Shown here: in pieces, positions 56,087 to 63,423 of the stretch
How positions within the stretch are numbered: the first letter of the stretch is position 1
How the letters are laid out: every line of letters starts with the position of its first letter
Source: an uncultured Prolixibacteraceae bacterium
GTDB lineage: Bacteria; Bacteroidota; Bacteroidia; Bacteroidales; Prolixibacteraceae
Length of the DNA stretch: 64,000 bases
Assembly: GCA_913063265.1 (NCBI GenBank)
Contig: CAJXZG010000018.1
Location: 1 to 64,000, forward strand
Direction of reading: 5' to 3'
Translations under genes and position numbers: made by a program
Notes under the pieces: generated by a model
Databases searched by the model: none
Seen by the model: the letters and a program-made list of their open reading frames with translations, nothing else
What the model was told of the DNA's origin: nothing

Positions 56087-56247
56087 TTTTTTTTAAAAAG
56101 ACGTGATCAAAAATGAACCCGTTTTTTTAGCTCCTTGAAAAAAACATAAAAAACAACTCCCTCTTCGTTATTACTTTGATTGCGTTAGGCTATACTTTTT
56201 AGTAATTTAGTATAAGTCTAAGTTTTTTGCAATCAATGTTATAATCT

Positions 56248-57132
56248 ATGATATATCCAATAAAAATAGATTTGATTCCTTTGTTGAAAAACCTGATTGC
56301 GGCACTTCAACCGTATGCCAGGGCAAACAACATTAAACTACAACTGTCATGTTCTTTTAAACAAGTTGAAATTTATCATCATCCCGAAATGATAATTCCT
56401 GATCTGACCAGGTTGGTTTGCCGGATAGTTACATTTACTCCACAGGATTTCAACGTAGAACTGAATTTACCTAATCAGGATATCAACAAACAAGAATATC
56501 TTTTGATTGGCATAAAAAACACAGGTGCCAGTTTGTTAGCCTTAAAGAATCACATTCTGAATGAAATAAAACTCAATAGCAAATTACAGGAAACAGGCAA
56601 GAATGGAACCCAATTCCTAATTCATATCCCTGTCGTCAGTTATCAAGGTTCTGGCGAAGATGACTTAACTCATATGTCAGAATCAAAAAGTGCTGTCTTC
56701 CATTCACCGTTCTATGCAAGTTTAATGGGACATTTAAAAAGTCATTTTAGCAGCATTCGAAACCTTGAAAAGACCGCTGATGCCATGAGTCAACGGGATG
56801 GCATTTTTCTAAAAAAAGTAAATGCCGTTATTATCGCCCATCTCGACATTGAAGGTTTCGATACCGTAAAATTAGGTAGAGCCCTGGCGTTAAGCCGTAC
56901 ACAGCTCTACCGACAATTAAAACCATTAATCGGCTTCTCACCGGCTCATTATATTCGCTACGTGCGGTTAAATAAAGCAAAAGAATTTCTGAACAACGAA
57001 GATCTGACCGTAAGTGAAGTTGCATATAAAACAGGTTTTGCAAGTCCCAGTCATTTTACCCGTGCATTCCGGGAACAATTTGGATTTAATCCTTCAGAGT
57101 TAAGGCAACTTAAAAGCAAATCAAACGTATAA
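56248..57132 (+). CDS. AraC-family regulator with a degenerate histidine-kinase ATPase N-terminal domain
   Basis: The C-terminal 100 residues (about 190-290) are a standard AraC DNA-binding domain (RALALSRTQLYRQLKPLIGF, then VSEVAYKTGFASPSHFTRAFREQFG). The N-terminal 130 residues resemble a HATPase_c fold: FTPQDFNVELNL, YLLIGIKNTGASLL where kinases have DTGxGI, and KNGTQFLIHIP where they have GTxFxxxLP. The N-box asparagine and the ATP-binding aspartate are missing, and no receiver or sensor domain is present. It looks like a decayed descendant of a hybrid two-component regulator. It probably governs the SnoaL-like genes that follow at 39 bp. Confidence 0.8.
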   Translation: MIYPIKIDLIPLLKNLIAALQPYARANNIKLQLSCSFKQVEIYHHPEMIIPDLTRLVCRIVTFTPQDFNVELNLPNQDINKQEYLLIGIKNTGASLLALKNHILNEIKLNSKLQETGKNGTQFLIHIPVVSYQGSGEDDLTHMSESKSAVFHSPFYASLMGHLKSHFSSIRNLEKTADAMSQRDGIFLKKVNAVIIAHLDIEGFDTVKLGRALALSRTQLYRQLKPLIGFSPAHYIRYVRLNKAKEFLNNEDLTVSEVAYKTGFASPSHFTRAFREQFGFNPSELRQLKSKSNV

Positions 57133-57171
57133 CAACACAATAATATCGTTAATTCCAAAAAAACAGTAAGG

Positions 57172-57597
57172 ATGAACACAGCTGAAAAGAACAAACATTT
57201 TATGAAAAAATATTACAGGGAAGTACTGTATGCAAAAAATCACCGACCAGAATCGTTAGTAGAAACTTTTTATCGGTTTATAAAAGACCAAAAACTGGTC
57301 GATCATATTCTGACTTTAAATAAATCTTTTCCAGGATACGATGTAATTGTAAAGGAAATGATTGCCGAAGGTGACCGTGTTTTTGTAAATGTTGATTTTG
57401 TTGGAACTCACAAAGGCATTATTGAAGGTATTCCAGCAACAGCAAAAGAAGTACAGGTTCCTTTTGGACTTTGTTACACAATAAGAGAAGAAAAAATTGT
57501 TGATTTCTGGGCCATCGCCAACGAAATGGAATTCTTTGAACAATTAGGATTAACACGAGAACAGGTTGATGTTCAAAAAGCTTCTGAATCGGAATAA
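57172..57597 (+). CDS. SnoaL-like (ester cyclase/polyketide cyclase fold) protein, copy 1
   Basis: The 141-residue cytosolic protein has the SnoaL-like cone fold: an N-terminal helix (NKHFMKKYYREVLY), VKEMIAEGDRVFVNVDFVGTHKG, the loop GIPATAKEVQVP, and IVDFWAIANEMEFFEQLG at the end. The pattern GxHxG...GIPxT...W is that of ester cyclase homologues, most of which have no demonstrated activity. It is a paralogue of the gene at 57946 and is 39 bp downstream of the AraC gene. Confidence 0.85.
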   Translation: MNTAEKNKHFMKKYYREVLYAKNHRPESLVETFYRFIKDQKLVDHILTLNKSFPGYDVIVKEMIAEGDRVFVNVDFVGTHKGIIEGIPATAKEVQVPFGLCYTIREEKIVDFWAIANEMEFFEQLGLTREQVDVQKASESE

Positions 57598-57945
57598 AGC
57601 AGATTTAGTCGACAACTATCAAAACAATCATTTCCCCATAACTCAAATACCCATATTTATCATTTTATAAAATTTTTAAAAAAGTTAGTCTCTCCACTTC
57701 TCGACATGTACAGATCAGAAAAGATGTATGAAAATTGAAAACTAATTGATCAATCTTATACAATCCACTCACACATTTCAATCTCATTCAATCCACACAA
57801 TTACTTCAACCTGAAATCAGTTGATTTTTTGCTGAACGTGCACAAGCTTTATTATTAGAATGCCAATGTAACAAACAGTCAAGTATCTGGAACAAATGGG
57901 CTAACTCCTGCATTTAAATTGACTTTAACTTTGATTAAAAATCAA
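57598..57945. other. 348-bp intergenic region between the two SnoaL-like genes
   Basis: AT-rich DNA with runs of CA-rich sequence (about 57750-57810) but no recognisable ORF, hairpin with T tract, or TAnnTTTG box of good quality. The upstream TTG at 57919 for the next gene is rejected in favour of ATG 57946. Confidence 0.45.
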
Positions 57946-58356
57946 ATGATGACCAAAAGTGAAAAAAATCGTCAGTTTATCCTTGAGTTTTACAAAGCAA
58001 TTAACGGAAATAAAAAAACAAGGACTTCCCTGGCTCTTTTTATTTCTGACCAAAAACTTACCACTCACTTGTTATTTCTTGAACAACTGTTCCCAAAATT
58101 CAGACTTATACCTGAAGAAATCACCGCAGAACAAGACCGCGTAATTGTGAGGGCTGAATTGACAGGAAAACATACTGGTGAGTTGGAAGGAATTCCACCA
58201 ACTCAAAAGAACATAAATACTGCTTTTGCTATTGGTTATCGAATAGAAAATAATAAGATAATTGATCATTGGTTTATTACCGACCAAATAGAACTGATAA
58301 AACAACTGGGTTTGGCCACCTTGTTGGATGAAATGTTAAAAAGCAATCCGGATTAA
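57946..58356 (+). CDS. SnoaL-like protein, copy 2
   Basis: I start at ATG 57946 (MMTKSEKNRQFILEFYKAI), which aligns with the start of copy 1; TTG 57919 would add nine unmatched residues. The 136-residue protein matches copy 1 along its length, with the same order of motifs: ITAEQDRVIVRAELTGKHTG, EGIPPTQK, IIDHWFITDQIELIKQLG. The pair arose by duplication. The tryptophan-containing pocket is kept, while His replaces Phe before Trp (DFW versus DHW). It is 30 bp before the lipoprotein gene and likely co-transcribed. Confidence 0.85.
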   Translation: MMTKSEKNRQFILEFYKAINGNKKTRTSLALFISDQKLTTHLLFLEQLFPKFRLIPEEITAEQDRVIVRAELTGKHTGELEGIPPTQKNINTAFAIGYRIENNKIIDHWFITDQIELIKQLGLATLLDEMLKSNPD

Positions 58357-58386
58357 ATCATTGTGTTACTCTAAAATTTAAAAATT

Positions 58387-58926
58387 ATGAAAACTACTAG
58401 AATCTTGCTGCTGTTTGTTGCAGCTTTAATGCTCATTTTTTCTTCTTGTCAGGACGACTTGGTTCCTGTTCAGGATAACGACGCTCTTCTGTTAAAAAAA
58501 GGAAAAACCGAAAGAGTTGTTCCCTTTAAGGGCAAGTATACAACCTATCCCGTAATTATTAATGACGAAGGTGGAGTTCTTACTGCAGATATTCCCAGTG
58601 AAGGAAATGCTACTCATTTAGGCTTAAGTACATGGTATTCATTATCTACTGTTTATGCGAATACTGAACCACCATGGGAACAAACCGGGGATATGGTATT
58701 TGAAAGAAAAGGTACTGGTGACCAATTGATTGGTTATTTTGAAGGTATCTCGGAACCCAATCCTCCTGAAAATCCATTCATGGGATCAGGCGAGTATGTT
58801 ATAACCGAAGGAACCGGAAAATTTGAAGGTGTTACCGGTAGTGGAACTTATTACTATTCTGTTACTCCCGATATGATTGGTACTCTTGTTTTTAAAGGTA
58901 CACTGACGTTTCCCAAAAATAAATAA
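58387..58926 (+). CDS. Lipoprotein with allene-oxide-cyclase-like beta-barrel
   Basis: The 179-residue protein has a lipoprotein signal (LLLFVAALMLIFSSC). The mature domain has short beta strands with the pattern GEYVITEGTGKFEGVTGSGTYYY followed by GTLVFKGTLTF (read as separate motifs), which matches the terminal part of allene oxide cyclase-like barrels and related secreted proteins. It is probably anchored in the periplasm or outer membrane. A lipid-like ligand is possible from the fold, but not shown. Confidence 0.7.
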   Translation: MKTTRILLLFVAALMLIFSSCQDDLVPVQDNDALLLKKGKTERVVPFKGKYTTYPVIINDEGGVLTADIPSEGNATHLGLSTWYSLSTVYANTEPPWEQTGDMVFERKGTGDQLIGYFEGISEPNPPENPFMGSGEYVITEGTGKFEGVTGSGTYYYSVTPDMIGTLVFKGTLTFPKNK

Positions 58927-58935
58927 GCTAATTTT

Positions 58936-58971
58936 AAAAAAGGGTTTCAGTTTTTCTGAAACCCTTTTTTT
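58936..58971. terminator. Bidirectional terminator between the lipoprotein gene and the winged-helix gene
   Basis: AAAGGGTTTCAG pairs with CTGAAACCCTTT around five T residues and is flanked by A and T runs. It overlaps the stop codon of the minus-strand gene. Confidence 0.85.
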
Positions 58972-59143
58972 ATTTTGGTTGCCAGTAACAAACTTTAGGT
59001 GAAACAATCATTCCCTCTTTTTTCAGAACTTTCATTGCTTTATCAACCTCTTTTTTATCCATTCCTGCAGCTTCAGCAATTTCACCGGCTTTTAAAGCTT
59101 TACCGGCAGCTTTCATCGTATCCAGAACTTTTTCTACATTCAT
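58970..59143 (-). CDS. 57-residue winged-helix-like protein
   Basis: This small ORF reads [20 protein letters not shown], then [20 protein letters not shown] and [17 protein letters not shown]. The pattern (helix, [25 protein letters not shown]-type helix-turn-helix, beta wing) fits a minimal winged-helix DNA-binding domain, with one cysteine in the wing. Similar free-standing mini regulators occur in many bacteria and archaea. The upstream gene on the same strand starts about 75 bp away, but the targets are unknown. Confidence 0.65.
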   Translation of the reverse strand: MNVEKVLDTMKAAGKALKAGEIAEAAGMDKKEVDKAMKVLKKEGMIVSPKVCYWQPK

Positions 59144-59218
59144 AAAAATAATTTTAAGAAATAGTTTTAATCAGTAAAACATTTTTGAAATTTAAGTAAA
59201 TATAAATTAAATCGCACT

Positions 59219-60118
59219 TTAAAATTGGACGCTTCCTGCCATCTGCTGAGCGATTTCACTCAACCTTTTCAGTTCCATCGGATAAAGCTCAAGGGTGGCT
59301 CCCATGTCATAGGCCTGATTCTCAGTGTCCATAAGAATACCACCTGTTATTTGAAGACTTAGCATGGGATTGAAAGGACGGCTCAAAAGTCGCATAATAC
59401 GTAGTATCGATAAAGGCACATGATTCTTTTTTGCTGATCGCTGACCAGCTTTCTCAAAAAGCTCAGCAACCTGATTGAAAGTCAGGTTTTCTGGTCCACC
59501 TACCTCAATCACCTGGTTGTGAGCTTTGGTTTCTTTCAGCGCGATCATAGAAAATTTAGCCACATCTTCGGCGCTCACGAAGTTAATGGGATTGTTTCCA
59601 CGGCCAAAGATAGTTGTTTTACCTGTCTTGAGAATTGGTTCACCAACCATAACTGCCCAAAATTCCATGAATGCCGCTGCACGTAAAATAGTGTAACTCA
59701 ATCCACTCATTTGTAGATATTTTTCGGTAGCGTACTTTATACGGAAGAACTCAAGCTTGCTGGTTGATGAAGCACCTAAAATGGAGATATAAACAAAATG
59801 TTGTACCCCGGCGCCTTTAGCGGCATCAATTAGATTGCGGTTGCCAACATCGTCAACAGTGCGGGGGTTGTTATTAGCCTGCCCGGGAGTAAATCCATGC
59901 GCTGCTGCCAACACCTTTTCAATACCTTGACAGGCACGCGCCACAGAGTCCAAATCGCGTAAATCACCCTGCACAACTTCTGCACCCAATTCTTTCAAAT
60001 ATACAGCTTCCGTTTTCGATGGCGTACGGGTCATAGCACGCACCTTTTCCCCCTGTGCAAAAAGTAGAGGAATAAGATACATCCCTACCCTACTGGTAGA
60101 TCCAACAACAAGTATCAT
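59219..60118 (-). CDS. NmrA-like/atypical SDR NAD(P)-binding protein
   Basis: The 299-residue protein has a Rossmann fold starting MILVVGSTSRVGMYLIPLL (glycine motif of the NmrA/atypical SDR group), with VVQGDLRDLDSVARAC, FVYISILGAS and the C-terminal FNQVAELFEKAG. Such proteins act as NAD(P)H-dependent reductases or redox sensors. Its start overlaps the end of sodB by four bases (ATGA type), so the two form an operon with sodB first. GC content looks higher than the neighbours (about 46% in a sampled 120 bp), hinting at transfer. Confidence 0.85.
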   Translation of the reverse strand: MILVVGSTSRVGMYLIPLLFAQGEKVRAMTRTPSKTEAVYLKELGAEVVQGDLRDLDSVARACQGIEKVLAAAHGFTPGQANNNPRTVDDVGNRNLIDAAKGAGVQHFVYISILGASSTSKLEFFRIKYATEKYLQMSGLSYTILRAAAFMEFWAVMVGEPILKTGKTTIFGRGNNPINFVSAEDVAKFSMIALKETKAHNQVIEVGGPENLTFNQVAELFEKAGQRSAKKNHVPLSILRIMRLLSRPFNPMLSLQITGGILMDTENQAYDMGATLELYPMELKRLSEIAQQMAGSVQF

Positions 60119-60705
60119 AATTCGTTATCTCTAAATCTCTCTGAAATTACCTTCCAATCGACTATTTTCCAAAAATCTGCAATATAAGCCGGACGTAAAT
60201 TTTTCTTGTCGATGTAATACGCATGCTCCCACACATCGCAGGTTAGAACAGGAGTCATCCCATCGCGTAATGGATTTCCCGCATTACTGGTTTGAACTAT
60301 CTCCAGTTCTCCATCAACATTTTTGACCAACCAGGCCCAACCTGAGCCAAATAATGTAGCAGCTGCCTTAGTAAAATCTTCCTTAAACTGTTCCACTGAA
60401 CCAAATTTAGCTTCAATTGCTGCTTTTAATTCATCTTTAGGTTCATCACATCCATCAGCACTAAACTGCATAAAATAAAAAGTGTGATTCCAAACCTGAG
60501 CTCCGTTGTTAAAAATTCCACCATCAGCCATTTTTACAATCTCCTCTAATGAAGATTTTTCAGATGCAGTTCCCTGTACGAGATTATTAAGATTATTTAC
60601 ATAAGCCTGATGATGTTTCCCATAATGAAAATCAAGTGTTTTTTCACTAATGTAAGGTTCCAATGCATTTTTTGCATAAGGTAATTCTGGTAATTCGAAT
60701 GTCAT
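60115..60705 (-). CDS. sodB: Superoxide dismutase, Fe-type
   Basis: This enzyme converts superoxide to oxygen and hydrogen peroxide. The 196-residue protein has ligands His27 and His74 and the C-terminal Asp/His pair in CDVWEHAYY. Metal-specificity residues are those of iron enzymes: Gln70 in NNGAQVWNHTFYF and Ala142 in TSNAGNPL. It has no signal peptide, so it acts in the cytoplasm. Translationally coupled to the NmrA-like gene downstream. A second, Mn-type enzyme is encoded at 62.5 kb. Confidence 0.95.
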   Translation of the reverse strand: MTFELPELPYAKNALEPYISEKTLDFHYGKHHQAYVNNLNNLVQGTASEKSSLEEIVKMADGGIFNNGAQVWNHTFYFMQFSADGCDEPKDELKAAIEAKFGSVEQFKEDFTKAAATLFGSGWAWLVKNVDGELEIVQTSNAGNPLRDGMTPVLTCDVWEHAYYIDKKNLRPAYIADFWKIVDWKVISERFRDNEL

Positions 60706-60911
60706 AATTTTTGAATTTAAAGGTGATAAATTTGATTTTGATTTTTACATAAAGTTACAACGTTTTTTGTGTAAAAAGGATTAATCGATTAAATAATTTG
60801 GAGCGATTATAAATAATTAGAAACCCTTAAAAATGAATTCCAATTTGTAGTCACAATTTGTAATAAAATCAAAATTGAAATACTAATTTTTTGAATTCGA
60901 ATTAATTAGCC

Positions 60912-62069
60912 ATGAAAGTTCATCAGCAAAAAATACTGGCTATTATTTTTTCTGTATTAACCCTTTCAATTTGTTCCTGTAAAGAAACAGAACTCATAAT
61001 TCCAGAAAATGGTTATAGCTGGCCTGCTCCGAATCGTGATTATTGGCCTACTAAAGGCTGGAAAATCATGGAATTAGAATCGTTAAATATTAATTCCTCA
61101 AAAATGCAAATTGCTGATGAATTTGCTAAAAACGACCATTTATCCCGGGCATTATTGGTGGTAAAAAACGGATACCTGGTTTTTGAAAAGTATTACGGAG
61201 AAGGAGGCCCAGACAATAGCACAAATTTATGGTCGGTTACCAAAAGTGTTTCTTCGGCAATCATAGGATTGTTGTATGATCAACATGAATTTAGCTCAAT
61301 GCATACAAAGATGACAAGTTTAATGCCTGACTACCCTGAATTTGGAGAAATTACTTTACACCATGTACTGACACAAACAACAGGGTTAAATTGGGTTGAA
61401 GAAGGTCCGCTGTGGGTTCAATGGGCTTTTTCCAATGATTGGGTAAGTGAGGCCCTGTCTCGTGGTTATCAATCCAAACCGGGTGAAAAATTCTTTTACA
61501 GTTCAGCCAACTCTCATTTTCTTACAGCACTGGTTGATTATAAGTCAGATATTTCTGTTGGAGCACTCGCCAAACAAAAATTGTTTGATCCGATGGGAAT
61601 AGAATTTTATGAAGTCGATTCGAATCTTCAGTATAACAACTGGCTAGAGTATACCTATCCGGCATATCAAACCTGGAGAAAAGATCCTAACGGTATTGAA
61701 TGTGCCAGTTTTGGTTTATACTTAAAAGCACGCGATATGGCCAAATTTGGATACCTTTATTTAAACAAAGGATTTTGGGATGGGAAACAATTGATTTCAA
61801 AAGATTGGGTGGAAATCTCGACCAAAGAACATATTCGAAATATATACGGAAGATATAGTTATGGATATCAATGGTATATCACAAAGGTTGGTAGCTACCC
61901 TGCTTTTTTGGCCAGTGGCTTTGGAGGTCAGATCATTGGAGTTGTACCATCCTTGGATTTGGTTGTGGTTTTAAAGTTTGAAGCAGAAAATCCTGTAGAT
62001 CCTAAAACAGGTAGTTCACATGACGATATGCATTTGTTTGAATTGGTGGTAAATGCAGTAAAAGAATAA
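60912..62069 (+). CDS. Serine hydrolase (class C beta-lactamase family) lipoprotein
   Basis: The 385-residue protein has a lipoprotein leader (TLSICSC). The nucleophile motif is SVTK (Ser108, Lys111), followed by HHVLTQTTGLNW, the tyrosine motif FFYSSANSH, and the late ASGFGGQIIGVVPSLDL region in which the usual HGG is not obvious. Family activity ranges from D,D-peptidase to esterase. It lies between the two superoxide dismutase genes on the opposite strand and ends three bases before a convergent gene. Confidence 0.85.
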   Translation: MKVHQQKILAIIFSVLTLSICSCKETELIIPENGYSWPAPNRDYWPTKGWKIMELESLNINSSKMQIADEFAKNDHLSRALLVVKNGYLVFEKYYGEGGPDNSTNLWSVTKSVSSAIIGLLYDQHEFSSMHTKMTSLMPDYPEFGEITLHHVLTQTTGLNWVEEGPLWVQWAFSNDWVSEALSRGYQSKPGEKFFYSSANSHFLTALVDYKSDISVGALAKQKLFDPMGIEFYEVDSNLQYNNWLEYTYPAYQTWRKDPNGIECASFGLYLKARDMAKFGYLYLNKGFWDGKQLISKDWVEISTKEHIRNIYGRYSYGYQWYITKVGSYPAFLASGFGGQIIGVVPSLDLVVVLKFEAENPVDPKTGSSHDDMHLFELVVNAVKE

Positions 62070-62072
62070 TAC

Positions 62073-62417
62073 TTACTTTCTCTCCATTGTAAAAACTCCG
62101 CAAACATTTTCGCTATCATAGGTTGAACCAACCAGTTTATTTTCAGAAACCAGATAAACTTCAAAGTTATTAGGAAGATAGTTTATTTTCTGTCCACCCT
62201 GAATTGCAGTTACTTCCACACTTCTTAGTATGGCTCTCCCATTGGAAATAATCCCTTCAACTTTTTCTACAACATCAATTTTATAGTCATTTTTAACTTC
62301 TTCAGTAAAAGTAAATACGCCTTTTACAAAGTTTCCTTTTTGCTCCAATTCAACCACACCTTCTGAATTTCCGCAATCAAAATCCTCTGTATATTTTCAG
62401 GTTCCTGTAATATTCAT
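62073..62417 (-). pseudogene. Small protein gene interrupted by TGA at codon 7
   Basis: From ATG at 62417 the frame reads MNITGT, then TGA (62399-62397), then KYTEDFDCGNSEGVVELEQK and onward to a stop at 62073. The stop sits where a Trp (TGG) would give the natural start MNITGTWKY. Without it the protein would have 114 residues, mostly beta strands (FVKGVFTFTEEV, ENVCGVFTMERK), without a signal peptide. A shorter product could start at GTG 62357, which would remove the first strand. Either a nonsense mutation, a sequence error, or readthrough. Family unknown. Confidence 0.6.
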
Positions 62418-62490
62418 TGTCAATTTAAATTTTGCGAAAGTACTATAAAAGACTCACATTAATATTAACATAATATTACATTATTAGGCA

Positions 62491-62519
62491 AATAAAACCC
62501 CGGGACCTCTGTCCCGGGG
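62491..62519 (-). terminator. Intrinsic terminator of the Mn-type SOD gene
   Basis: A perfect 9-bp GC-rich stem, CCCCGGGAC/GTCCCGGGG, with a four-base loop lies 17 bases downstream of the SOD stop codon. On the minus strand it is followed by TTTTATT. Confidence 0.85.
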
Positions 62520-62536
62520 AAAAAACCAAAAATCAA

Positions 62537-63136
62537 CTAACCTTTAAACCGCCTGGCGACTTCATCCCAGTTGATGAGATTCCAGAATGCATTCACATAA
62601 TCCGGACGTCTGTTTTGATAATTCAGGTAATATGCATGTTCCCATACATCTATCCCCAGAACAGGGGTACCCTGAACTTCCGCCACATCCATCAATGGAT
62701 TATCCTGATTGGGCGTTGATGAAACCGCCAGCTTATCCTTTTGAAGAACCAACCATGCCCAACCAGATCCAAAGCGCGTTACCGCAGCTTTGACAAAGGC
62801 CTCTTGAAAATTTTGTACTGAACCAAATGAATCATTGATTGCATCGAGCAAAACTCCTTCAGGATTTGGGGATCCTCCCGGAGCCATTATTTCCCAATAC
62901 AAATTGTGGTTATAAAAACCACCTCCATTGTTCCTGACTGCAGCCGACTGACCTGAAATTCCTGAAAGAATCGCTTCAATTGACTTTCCCTCCAAATCAG
63001 TTCCTGCAACTGCATTATTTAAATTATTAGTGTAACCTGCGTGGTGTTTCCCATGATGTAATTCCATTGTTCTTGCATCAATAGCAGGTTCCAGTGCTGT
63101 ATAATCGTATCCTAGTTTTGGTAATTCAAATGCCAT
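62537..63136 (-). CDS. sodA: Superoxide dismutase, Mn-type
   Basis: The 199-residue protein has ligands His27 and His77 and the Asp/His pair in [11 protein letters not shown]. At the two sites that set metal use it has Gly73 in [13 protein letters not shown] and Gln144 in TPNQDNPL, the pattern of manganese enzymes and the reverse of the Fe-type copy at 60.1 kb. No export signal. It is monocistronic with a strong predicted promoter and a terminator. Confidence 0.93.
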   Translation of the reverse strand: MAFELPKLGYDYTALEPAIDARTMELHHGKHHAGYTNNLNNAVAGTDLEGKSIEAILSGISGQSAAVRNNGGGFYNHNLYWEIMAPGGSPNPEGVLLDAINDSFGSVQNFQEAFVKAAVTRFGSGWAWLVLQKDKLAVSSTPNQDNPLMDVAEVQGTPVLGIDVWEHAYYLNYQNRRPDYVNAFWNLINWDEVARRFKG

Positions 63137-63177
63137 TTTAAAATAATTAAAGATTTTTATGTATTTAACTCTTCAAA

Positions 63178-63209
63178 CAAAAATAAATGCTATTTAGATT
63201 TAATCCAAA
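63178..63209 (-). promoter_or_regulatory. Predicted promoter of sodA
   Basis: On the minus strand TTTG (63209-63206), 20 bases, then TATTTTTG (63185-63178), an excellent match to the Bacteroidota consensus. It lies about 40 bases before the start codon. Confidence 0.6.
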
Positions 63210-63423
63210 TATTGATAACAAAAAAACATATTGAATTCGTCTATTGTTCATTGACACGATTTATTAATTTTGAAATTATCGAAACAAATCAATTCAACAT
63301 ACTGTATTTAAGAATCTTACACACAATTGATAAATATTACAAAAAGCGAATTATGATGTTTTCACAAGTCAAATTCATGTTGATTACAACGAAAAGGATT
63401 ACTTTTGGCCTTTCAATTTTGTT

